Origin: Microbispora bryophytorum
GTDB taxonomy: Bacteria; Actinomycetota; Actinomycetes; Streptosporangiales; Streptosporangiaceae
Direction: 5' to 3'
Length of the DNA: 64,000 nt
Assembly: GCF_006874465.1 (NCBI RefSeq)
Contig: NZ_VIRL01000009.1
Coordinates: 186,001 to 250,000, forward strand
In this document: positions 57,212 through 64,000 of the stretch, piece after piece
Layout of the letters: each line of letters opens with the position of its first letter
Position numbering within the stretch: position 1 is the first letter of the stretch
Program-made: the position numbers and the translations under genes
The notes under the pieces: model-generated
The model's input: only the letters and a program-made list of their open reading frames with translations
Database searches by the model: none
What the model was told of the DNA's origin: nothing

Positions 57212-58417
57212 ATGGAAATCAACCTCGTCGACAAGGACCGCTACGCGCAGAGCGGGGTGCCGTACGACCAGCTCCGCTGGCTCAGGGACAACGCGCCCGT
57301 CTACCGGCACGAGGGGCAGGGCGACTGGCCCGGATTCTGGGCGGTCACCAAGCACGCGGACGTCGTCCACGTCTCCCGTAACTCCGACCTGTTCTCCTCG
57401 GCACGGAAACTGGCGCTGTTCGACGAGATGCCCGAGGAGCAGCGCGAGGTCCAGCGGCTGATGATGCTCAACCAGGACCCGCCCGACCACACCCGGCGCC
57501 GCTCGCTGGTCAACCGCGGCTTCACCCCGCGCCAGATCGGGCGGCTGGAGGGGCACATTCGGGACATATGCCACGCCCTGATGGACGAGGTCCAGGACAA
57601 GCCCGGGGTCGACTTCGTCCGGGACATCGCCGCGCCGCTCCCGCTGTATGTGATCTGCGAGTTGCTCGGCGCGCCGGTCGAGGACCGGGACAAGATCTTC
57701 GAGTGGTCCAACCGCATGATCGGCAGCGACGATCCCGACTACTCCACCAGTCCGGATCAGGGGCGGGACGCCGCCCTCGAGGTCTACTCGTACGCCCACA
57801 CGCTGGCCGCGGCGCGCAGGCAGGACCCGCGCGACGACATCGTCACCAAACTCCTGCAGCCCGACGAGGACGGGCAGACGCTGACCGAGGACGAGTTCGA
57901 CCTGTTCGTCCTGCTGCTGATCGTGGCGGGCAACGAGACCACCAGGAACGCGGCCTCCGGGGGCATGCTGACCCTCTTCGAGCACCCGGACCAGTGGAAG
58001 CGGCTGGTGGACGACCCCTCCCTCTCCGGGACGGCCGCCGACGAGATCGTGCGCTGGGTGTCCCCGATCAACATCTTCCGGCGTACGGCCACGGCGGACA
58101 CCGAGATCCGCGGTCAGAAGATCGCCGAGGGCGACAAGGTGGTGGTCTTCTACGCCTCGGCCAACCGGGACGAGGAGGTCTTCGAGCGGCCCGACGAGTT
58201 CGACATCGGCCGCTCCCCCAACCCGCAGATCGGCTTCGGCGGCGGCGGGGCGCACTTCTGCCTCGGCAATCACCTGGCCAAGCTGGAGCTTCGGGTGCTG
58301 TTCGAGGTGCTGGCCCAGCGTCTGCCCGGCATCCGGCAGAACGGCGAGGCGAGGCGGCTGAGGTCCAACTTCATCAACGGCATCAAAACCCTCCCCATCA
58401 CCCCCCACCCCGCGTGA
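57212..58417 (+). CDS. Cytochrome P450, CYP125/CYP142/CYP124-like
   Basis: The 401-residue P450 resembles the steroid C26-monooxygenase group. The oxygen-binding helix is AGNETTRN (E242, T243), the K-helix ADEIVRW, and the heme cysteine C350 in GAHFCLGNHLAKLEL. FVRDIAAPLPLYVICELLGAP and RSANxDE-like FYASANRDEEVF are shared with CYP142/CYP125. It would oxidise the terminal side-chain carbon of a sterol or a branched lipid. ATG 57212 fits the family. The stop codon sits inside the dispersed repeat copy B. Confidence 0.9.
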   Translation: MEINLVDKDRYAQSGVPYDQLRWLRDNAPVYRHEGQGDWPGFWAVTKHADVVHVSRNSDLFSSARKLALFDEMPEEQREVQRLMMLNQDPPDHTRRRSLVNRGFTPRQIGRLEGHIRDICHALMDEVQDKPGVDFVRDIAAPLPLYVICELLGAPVEDRDKIFEWSNRMIGSDDPDYSTSPDQGRDAALEVYSYAHTLAAARRQDPRDDIVTKLLQPDEDGQTLTEDEFDLFVLLLIVAGNETTRNAASGGMLTLFEHPDQWKRLVDDPSLSGTAADEIVRWVSPINIFRRTATADTEIRGQKIAEGDKVVVFYASANRDEEVFERPDEFDIGRSPNPQIGFGGGGAHFCLGNHLAKLELRVLFEVLAQRLPGIRQNGEARRLRSNFINGIKTLPITPHPA

Positions 58418-58477
58418 TCTTGTAGTTTGTCGCACGTGGTGGCGCTGACCTGGCGCTTCGGTTGGCGTGATCTTGCA
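58414..58477 (+). repeat. Dispersed 3'-UTR repeat, copy B
   Basis: GTGATCTTGTAGTTTGTCGC begins at 58414 and includes the P450 stop codon (TGA). A second unit GTGATCTTGCA lies at 58467-58477. The C-rich run before it (CCCCCCACCCC, 58401 onward) is also seen in copies A and C. Confidence 0.75.
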
Positions 58478-58596
58478 CATCCTCCCGCCACACTCCCCCG
58501 ACCTGCACGAATGCCGCACTTGACCTTGCAGTGAGTTATCCACAGGGCACGGGGAACCTGCGTCGAGGAGCGACACGCGCCCGCACGATCTGAGCC

Positions 58597-59568
58597 ATGG
58601 AGGAGTATCTTTCGTCGCCACTCGCCCCCGCGTACGGCCTGGGCCGGCACGACCTGTCGCGACTGGTCGCCACCGGCAGGTTCTGGCGGCCCACTCGTGG
58701 GGGCTATTACGCGGGCCCCGACCCCCGAGCCCTCGCCGTACGCGCACACACGCTCGGCATCACGTCCCGGGACGTCGTCGCGTGCCGCAGGACGGCCGCC
58801 TGGCTCTGGGGGCTCGACGTGCTGCCGCCCGGAAAACGACAGGACGAGTGGCCCGTCGAGGTCGTCGTACCGGGAGGCGCCCGTACGCCCCCGCGCAGAG
58901 CACACGTGGTCGGACGGCAGAGCGATCGGCTGCCGCCCGGCGACGTCACCTCGGTCGGAGGAGTCACGGTGACGACGCAGGAGCGTACGGCGCTCGACTG
59001 CGCCCGCTGGCTGCCGCGTCTGGAGGCCGTCGCGGCGCTCGACCAGTTCCTCGCGCGCGGGGTGGCGAGGGAACGGCTGCGTGCGCGAGCGGCGGAGCTC
59101 AGCGGGCGACGGAACGCGAGGCGACTGCGCGAGGCCATCGCCCTCGGTGATGCCGGTGCGCAGAGCCCGCCGGAGAGCTGGGTCAGAGTCCTCGTCGTCG
59201 ACGCCGGGCTTCCCCGCCCGCGGCCGCAGGTCCGCGTGGAGCTACCGGAGAAGCGCGTCGCCTACCTGGACATGGGCGTCGAACGGTACCGCGTCGGCAT
59301 CGAGTACGACGGCCACGACCACCACAGCAGCGTCGAGGACAGGGCTCACGACGAGTGGAGGCGAGCGCAGATCCGCCGCCTGGGGTGGCGGCTGGTGATC
59401 GTCCGGAAGAACGAGCTGTTCGGCAGCCCCGCGACCTTCCTCGAACGCGTCGCGGAACGGCTGTGGGAGAGTGGCTGGCGGCCGACTCCGGGAGAGTCCC
59501 TGCGACTGCAGCGCCAGCTTCGCCTGCTCGGCAGCCCCGAGGCACGCTATCGGCGGTACGCGGCTTGA
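58597..59568 (+). CDS. AbiEi-like/DUF559 nuclease-domain protein
   Basis: The 323-residue protein has an N-terminal part like AbiEi antitoxin or transcription-regulator-type winged helix proteins (LSRLVATGRFWRPTRGGYYA) and a C-terminal DUF559 domain of the Vsr/PD-(D/E)xK nuclease superfamily. The acid residues are in YLDMGVERYRVGIEYDGHDHH (about 226-246) and the Arg/Glu pattern RRAQIRRLGWRLVIV follows. Such proteins are common in actinomycetes and their function is not settled. No partner toxin gene is next to it. It is flanked by inverted copies of the dispersed repeat. Confidence 0.8.
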   Translation: MEEYLSSPLAPAYGLGRHDLSRLVATGRFWRPTRGGYYAGPDPRALAVRAHTLGITSRDVVACRRTAAWLWGLDVLPPGKRQDEWPVEVVVPGGARTPPRRAHVVGRQSDRLPPGDVTSVGGVTVTTQERTALDCARWLPRLEAVAALDQFLARGVARERLRARAAELSGRRNARRLREAIALGDAGAQSPPESWVRVLVVDAGLPRPRPQVRVELPEKRVAYLDMGVERYRVGIEYDGHDHHSSVEDRAHDEWRRAQIRRLGWRLVIVRKNELFGSPATFLERVAERLWESGWRPTPGESLRLQRQLRLLGSPEARYRRYAA

Positions 59569-59639
59569 TCCCCGCCTGACCTGACCGCCGCCCGCGTACG
59601 GCTGGCCTCGTACGCGGGCACAGTCATGCCCGAAACCGA

Positions 59640-59757
59640 TGCAAGATCACGAGCGGAATCGGCGCACGTCAGCGGCACATCAGGCCGAAAACTGCATGAT
59701 CATGGAGGGCGGAAGCCCAGGCCTGCGCCGCCGCCTGCGACAAACTACAAGATCACG
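59640..59757 (-). repeat. Dispersed 3'-UTR repeat, copy C
   Basis: On the minus strand, GTGATCTTGTAGTTTGTCGC ends the gap after the GMD-like stop, with further units GATCATGCAG (about 59692-59704) and GTGATCTTGCA (59640-59650). Order and spacing are similar to copies A and B. It is inverted relative to copy B, with the DUF559 gene between. Confidence 0.75.
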
Positions 59758-59785
59758 GCGGGTGAGGACTGGGGAGGACGGGGGG

Positions 59786-60811
59786 TTATGTCCAGGAGGA
59801 GTCTTGTTCGGGGTCGCCGCCGTCGGCGAGCAGGCGCAGGTCGGCCTCGACCATCGTCGCCACGAGTTCCTCGAACGACACCGTCGGCTCCCAGCCGAGC
59901 TGGGTGCGGGCCTTCTTCGGGTCCGCGCACAGCAGATCGACCTCCGCCGGACGGTGCAGGGACGTGTCGCAGACGACGTGCCGCTCCCAGTCCAGATCGG
60001 CGGCGGCGAACGCCGCCTCGACCAGCTCGCGCACGGAGTGCGTGCGCCCGGTGCCGATGACGTAGTCCTCTGGGTCGGCGGCCGACAGCATCATGTGCAT
60101 GGCCCGGACGAAGTCGCCGGCGTACCCCCAGTCGCGCCGCGCCTCCAGGTTGCCCAGGCGCAGTTCCGCGGCCATGCCGAGCTTGATCCGCGCGACCCCG
60201 AGCGAGACCTTGCGGGTGACGAACTCGGCCCCCCGCCGGGGCGACTCGTGGTTGAACAGGATGCCCGACACCGCGAACATCCCGTACGACTCGCGGTAGT
60301 TCTGCGTGAGGAAGTGCCCGTACGCCTTGGCCACGCCGTACGGCGACCTGGGGTGGAAGGGGGTGCGTTCGGTCTGCGGCGTCTCCCTGACCTGGCCGAA
60401 CATCTCCGAGGACGACGCCTGGTAGAAGCGGATCTGCCCGGCCGACGAGCCGCGCGAGGCGGTGATCCCCGAGCAGACGCGGATGGCCTCCAGCACGCGG
60501 AGCACGCCCATGCCGGTCACCTCGGCGGTCAGCTCGGCCTGCTCCCACGACATGGGCACGAACGAGATGGCGCCCAGGTTGTAGACCTCGTCCGGCTGCA
60601 CCTTCTCCACCGCCGAGATCAGCGACCCCTGGTCGAGCAGGTCGCCGCGGACCAGCCGTACGTCCTGCAGGAGCCGGCGCACGCGCGGGACGCGGGGGTT
60701 GGCCTGCCCGCGGACCAGGCCCCAGACCTCGTATCCCTCGCTCAGCAGGTGCTCTGCGAGATAGGAGCCGTCCTGACCGGTGATGCCGGTGATCAGCGCA
60801 CGCCTGGCCAA
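59786..60811 (-). CDS. gmd: GDP-mannose 4,6-dehydratase-like SDR enzyme
   Basis: The 341-residue extended short-chain dehydrogenase has the NAD motif TGITGQDGSYLAEHLL (8-23), the catalytic Tyr-Lys in SPYGVAKAYGHFL, Ser/Thr/Glu in ASSSEMFG and GILFNHESPRRG, all GMD hallmarks. It makes GDP-4-keto-6-deoxymannose. The start is TTG 60811 with GAGGAGG upstream. It diverges from the GT4 gene and could feed it with a GDP-sugar. Confidence 0.93.
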   Translation of the reverse strand: MARRALITGITGQDGSYLAEHLLSEGYEVWGLVRGQANPRVPRVRRLLQDVRLVRGDLLDQGSLISAVEKVQPDEVYNLGAISFVPMSWEQAELTAEVTGMGVLRVLEAIRVCSGITASRGSSAGQIRFYQASSSEMFGQVRETPQTERTPFHPRSPYGVAKAYGHFLTQNYRESYGMFAVSGILFNHESPRRGAEFVTRKVSLGVARIKLGMAAELRLGNLEARRDWGYAGDFVRAMHMMLSAADPEDYVIGTGRTHSVRELVEAAFAAADLDWERHVVCDTSLHRPAEVDLLCADPKKARTQLGWEPTVSFEELVATMVEADLRLLADGGDPEQDSSWT

Positions 60812-60892
60812 CGGATCCTCCTCGTAGCGCCCAACTTGGCCTATGAGAGGCGAATGTACCGCCCTGCCCGCCCGCGCCTACATACACGCTCC

Positions 60893-60906
60893 TAGAACGC
60901 GTTACA
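60893..60906. promoter_or_regulatory. KstR-type consensus match in the gmd/GT4 promoter
   Basis: TAGAACGCGTTACA matches all eight fixed bases of TnnAACnnGTTnnA. It lies between divergent gmd and GT4. Because such a match is expected to occur less than about once per 64 kb by chance, it may be real, but nothing else links these genes to sterol use. Confidence 0.35.
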
Positions 60907-61066
60907 CCGAATCTCGTTCGGGTAAGCCAACGCCCCAGGTCGGGCAGGGTGAGAGTCGATCGAGGACCCTTTCCACCTCAGCTACCCCATACAACGGCAA
61001 ATGGTAGTGTTCCTGGCAGCAGCCCCACGGGGGCACGGCGGGAAACCGGCTGGAAAGGGGTGCCTC

Positions 61067-62308
61067 TTGGCGGAGAGGCTGCGAGTCGCGCTGCTGTCCT
61101 ACCGCAGCAAGCCCACCTGCGGCGGCCAGGGGGTGTACCTGCGCCACATAAGCCGCGAGCTCGTCGCTCTGGGCCACCACGTCGAGGTCTTCTCCGGCCA
61201 GCCCTACCCCGAGCTGGACGACGGTGTGATCCTCAACAAGGTGCCGAGCCTGGACCTCTACCGCGACGAGGATCCGTTCCGCACGCCGAAGCGCGACGAA
61301 TACCGCGACTGGATCGACGCGCTCGAAGTCGCCACGATGTGGACGGCCGGCTTCCCCGAGCCGCTGACGTTCAGCCTGCGGGCCTACCGGGAGCTGAAGA
61401 GGCGGCGGGGCGACTTCGACGTCGTCCAGGACAACCAGACGCTGGGCTACGGCCTGCTCGGCATTCAGCGGCTGTTCCCCGTGGTCGGCACCATCCACCA
61501 CCCCATCAGCGTGGACCGGCGGATCGAGCTGAAGGCCGCCAAGGGCTGGAAGCGGCTGTCGATGCGCCGCTGGTACGGCTTCGTGCGCATGCAGAGCATC
61601 GTCGCGCCCCGGCTGAGCCCGATCCTGACCGTCAGCGAGTCGTCGCTCGCCGACATCCACCGCGACTTCAACGTGCCGCAGTCCAACATGCGGCTGATCC
61701 CGCTCGGCGTCGACACGCGGTTCTTCCACCCCCGGCCGGCGTCGCCGAAGCGGGAGAACTCGATCGTCGCCGTGGCCAGCGCCGACTCGCCCATGAAGGG
61801 CGTGGCGACCCTGCTGCGGGCGGTCGCCAAGCTCGCCACCGAGCGCGAGGTCAACCTCACCGTGGTGAGCAGGCCCACCCCCGGAGGCCCCACCGAACAG
61901 CTCGTCAACGAGCTGTCGCTGCACGAGCGTGTGCGGTTCGTGCACGGCATCCCCGACGAGGAGCTGGCCGAGCTGATCGCCACCTCCGAGGTCGCGGTGG
62001 TCCCCTCGCTCTACGAGGGGTTCTCGCTGCCGGCCGTCGAGCACATGGCGTGCGGCACGCCGCTGGTCGCCTCGCGTACGGGCGCCCTGCCCGAGGTCGT
62101 CGGCGACGCTGCCGTGCAGGTCGCTCCGGGAGACCCCGAGGAGCTGGCCGCCGTGCTGCGCCGCCTGCTCGACTCCCCCGAGGAGCGCGCCGAGTTCGGC
62201 CGGCGCGGCTACGACCGCGTGATGGAGCGGTACGCCTGGCCGGTCGTCGCCCGCCGCACGGTCGAGGCCTACCACGAGGCCATCGCCGCCCGGCGCGCCT
62301 CCCGCTGA
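61067..62308 (+). CDS. GT4-family glycosyltransferase
   Basis: The 413-residue GT-B enzyme starts with LRVALLSYRSKPTCGGQGVYLRHISRELVALGH; the donor-site E-x7-E lies in YEGFSLPAVEHMACGTPLVAS (about 324-344). It resembles GT4 enzymes that work on lipid-linked or terpenoid acceptors in actinobacteria. TTG 61067 has AAAGGGG seven bases upstream, which decides the start over ATG 61001. It leads a three-gene run with a methyltransferase and a toroid protein. Confidence 0.9.
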   Translation: MAERLRVALLSYRSKPTCGGQGVYLRHISRELVALGHHVEVFSGQPYPELDDGVILNKVPSLDLYRDEDPFRTPKRDEYRDWIDALEVATMWTAGFPEPLTFSLRAYRELKRRRGDFDVVQDNQTLGYGLLGIQRLFPVVGTIHHPISVDRRIELKAAKGWKRLSMRRWYGFVRMQSIVAPRLSPILTVSESSLADIHRDFNVPQSNMRLIPLGVDTRFFHPRPASPKRENSIVAVASADSPMKGVATLLRAVAKLATEREVNLTVVSRPTPGGPTEQLVNELSLHERVRFVHGIPDEELAELIATSEVAVVPSLYEGFSLPAVEHMACGTPLVASRTGALPEVVGDAAVQVAPGDPEELAAVLRRLLDSPEERAEFGRRGYDRVMERYAWPVVARRTVEAYHEAIAARRASR

Positions 62309-62353
62309 ACGTCTCCCGGTGACTCCCCAGAAATCACGAAAGGCAGGCACCGC

Positions 62354-63067
62354 GTGCTGACCGTCGACTTCAACCGGCTGCCCGTCGGACCGGGCGACCG
62401 CGTCCTCGACCTCGGGGCCGGCGGTGGCCGGCACGCCTTCGAGGTGCTGCGCCGGGGCGCCGACGTGGTCGCCTTCGACATGGACGCCACCGAGATGGAG
62501 AGCGTGGCGGCCATGTTCGCGGCCATGGGCAAGGAGGGCGAGGTGCCGGCGGGCGCGACCGGGGACACCGTCGTCGGCGACGCCCTCGACATGCCGTTCC
62601 CCGACGCGTCGTTCGACCGCGTCATCGCCGCCGAGGTGCTTGAGCACATCCCCGACGACATGGCCGCGATGCGCGAGATCGTACGCGTGCTGAAGCCGGG
62701 CGGCCGCGCCGCGATCACGGTACCGAGCTTCCTGCCGGAGCGGATCTGCTGGGCCCTGTCGGAGGACTACCACACCGCCCCCGGCGGACATATCCGGATT
62801 TATACGTTGGCGGAGCTCCAGGCGAAGCTGAAGGCCTCGGGGCTTGAGGTCGGCGGGCACCACTACGCCCACGGCCTGCACTCGCCGTACTGGTGGATCA
62901 AGTGCGCGGTCGGGGTGAACGACGACCGGCATCCGCTGGCCAAGGCCTACCACGAGCTTCTCGTCTGGGACATCATGAAGCGTCCCCTCGCCACCCGGCT
63001 GGCCGAGGCCGTGCTCAACCCCCTGATCGGCAAGAGCGTCGTGGTCTACGTCCGGAAGCCCGCATGA
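62354..63067 (+). CDS. SAM-dependent methyltransferase
   Basis: The 237-residue class I methyltransferase has motif I VLDLGAGGGRHAFEVLRRG (about 17-35), motif II VVGDALDMPFPDASFDRV and motif III LKPGGRAAITVPSF. GTG 62354 follows AGGCAGG. It lies 45 bp after the GT4 gene and overlaps the next ATG (ATGA). It could methylate a glycosylated or lipid product of this cluster. Confidence 0.9.
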   Translation: MLTVDFNRLPVGPGDRVLDLGAGGGRHAFEVLRRGADVVAFDMDATEMESVAAMFAAMGKEGEVPAGATGDTVVGDALDMPFPDASFDRVIAAEVLEHIPDDMAAMREIVRVLKPGGRAAITVPSFLPERICWALSEDYHTAPGGHIRIYTLAELQAKLKASGLEVGGHHYAHGLHSPYWWIKCAVGVNDDRHPLAKAYHELLVWDIMKRPLATRLAEAVLNPLIGKSVVVYVRKPA

Positions 63068-64000
63068 CGCGGGTGCCGGACCTTCCGGGGATCATCACCG
63101 CAGAGCAGGTCGTCCGTACGGCCGGGAGCATCGCCGCGATCCAGGACGACGAGGGCGGCGTCCCCTGGCCCGAGGGCCACATCGACGCGTGGAACCACAT
63201 CGAGTGCCTGATGGCGCTGACCGTGGCCGGGCTGCGTGCCGAAGCCCGCAAGGGCTACGACTGGCTCGTACGGCACCAGCGGCCGGACGGCTCCTGGCCG
63301 ATGAAGGTCCGCGACGGCGAGCCCGCCGAGGCGGCCAGCGAGTCGAACCACGCGGCGTACATCGCGGTGGGGGTCTGGCATCACCTGCTGGTGACCGGCG
63401 ACGAGGACTTCGCCCGGGCGATGTGGCCGGTGGTGGCGCGGGCCCTCGATTTCGTCGTCGGCCTGCAGACCGCGCGCGGCGAGATCGTCTGGCAGCGCGA
63501 CGCCGAAGGGCGGCCGGCGGACTACGCCCTGCTCACCGGGTGCTCGTCCATCCACCAGGGCCTGCGGTGCGGGGCGCTGCTCGCCGAGCGGCTGGGCGAC
63601 CCGCAGCCCGACTGGGAGCTCGCCGCCGACCAGCTCGGCCACGTGATCGCCGATCATCCGGAGGCGTTCGCCGACAAGAGCCGGTTCTCGATGGACTGGT
63701 ACTACCCCGTGCTCGGCGGCGCCGTGCGCGGGGACGCGGCGGCCCGGCGGTTCGACCAGGAGTGGGACACCTTCGTCGTGCCCGGCCTCGGCGCGCGCTG
63801 CGTCAGCGACCAGCCCTGGGTGACCGGCGCGGAGTCGTGCGAACTGGTGCTCGCGCTCGACGCCGCCGGGCAGCGGGACCGCGCGCTGGCGGTGTTCGCC
63901 GACATGCAGCACCTGCGCCACGAGGACGGCTCCTACTGGACCGGCTGGCAGTTCGTGAACGAGCGGCACTTCCCCGACGAGCGGTCGGGATACACGGCCG
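63064..64000 (+). CDS. Terpenoid-cyclase-like alpha/alpha-toroid protein (partial)
   Basis: The frame starts at ATG 63064, overlapping the methyltransferase stop, and is still open at the window end after 312 codons. It resembles proteins often annotated as prenyltransferases or squalene-cyclase-like: helical repeats with short motifs such as WPEGHIDAWNHIECLMAL, YDWLVRHQRPDGSWPM and HEDGSYWTGWQF (QxxDGSW-like QW motif). The DxDD cyclase motif is not seen so far, so a cyclase reaction is not shown. Its position suggests a lipid or polysaccharide pathway. Confidence 0.8.
   Translation, partial: MTRVPDLPGIITAEQVVRTAGSIAAIQDDEGGVPWPEGHIDAWNHIECLMALTVAGLRAEARKGYDWLVRHQRPDGSWPMKVRDGEPAEAASESNHAAYIAVGVWHHLLVTGDEDFARAMWPVVARALDFVVGLQTARGEIVWQRDAEGRPADYALLTGCSSIHQGLRCGALLAERLGDPQPDWELAADQLGHVIADHPEAFADKSRFSMDWYYPVLGGAVRGDAAARRFDQEWDTFVVPGLGARCVSDQPWVTGAESCELVLALDAAGQRDRALAVFADMQHLRHEDGSYWTGWQFVNERHFPDERSGYTA

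Noticed and set aside
60902-62953. 683-codon minus-strand open frame
   Set aside because: It is antisense to the GT4 and methyltransferase genes and its translation is rich in His, Arg, Asp, Gly and Val without any domain. High GC content creates such frames.

Overview
The window is very GC-rich actinomycete DNA. GTG and TTG starts, four-base start/stop overlaps, Ser/Thr kinases of the PknB type, a complete GlgE-type alpha-glucan pathway, a LAL-type LuxR regulator and a KstR-like regulator all point to a filamentous actinobacterium, probably of the Streptosporangiaceae type. That assignment is an inference from gene content, not a database match. I see no tRNA, rRNA, CRISPR array, transposase or integrase.

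Region by region. 1-4.7 kb: a DUF2231-Rieske membrane protein overlapping a hemerythrin-like gene, a cysteine desulfurase, and a TetR/MFS pair with a clear TetR operator. 4.7-6.6 kb: two very long terminator hairpins and the etfBA electron-transfer flavoprotein operon. 7.0-13.6 kb: an unrecognised lipoprotein and three tandem membrane Ser/Thr kinases. 13.7-18.3 kb: a tight five-gene minus-strand unit (coiled-coil protein, PP-loop ATPase with a Cys cluster, M55 D-aminopeptidase, Tat-exported FAD amine oxidase, YbaK-like deacylase) divergent from a large LAL regulator and a hydrolase. This is the best candidate here for an undescribed system.

22.2-34.7 kb: enoyl-CoA hydratase and a GT4 glycosyltransferase, then the storage-glucan/trehalose block: glgP (minus) divergent from glgE-treS-maltokinase-glgB (plus). 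TreS makes maltose from trehalose, maltokinase makes maltose 1-phosphate, GlgE polymerises it, GlgB branches the product and GlgP degrades it. A 46-bp exact copy of the glgB 3' end reappears 1.6 kb downstream and brackets a TetR/hemerythrin pair.

36-52 kb: quinone-oxidoreductase-like MDR, DUF2306 protein, MFS exporter with an antisense C-terminal tail, LysR regulator, two-component system, secreted CBM2-GH18 chitinase, SppA, flavin reductase, an orphan IolD-type TPP enzyme and an osmoprotectant ABC operon. 52-58.4 kb: a large repeat-bearing protein with a sigma-like N-terminus and a C-terminal membrane anchor, a KstR-like TetR, a FadR-type GntR regulator, a YjbR-like protein and a CYP125/142-type P450 with a perfect KstR-type site upstream. 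58.4-64 kb: a DUF559 nuclease-like gene between two inverted copies of a dispersed 3'-UTR repeat (a third copy is at 22.1 kb), then GDP-mannose-4,6-dehydratase-like, GT4, SAM methyltransferase and a truncated terpenoid-cyclase-like toroid protein, which look like the start of a glycoconjugate cluster running past the window.
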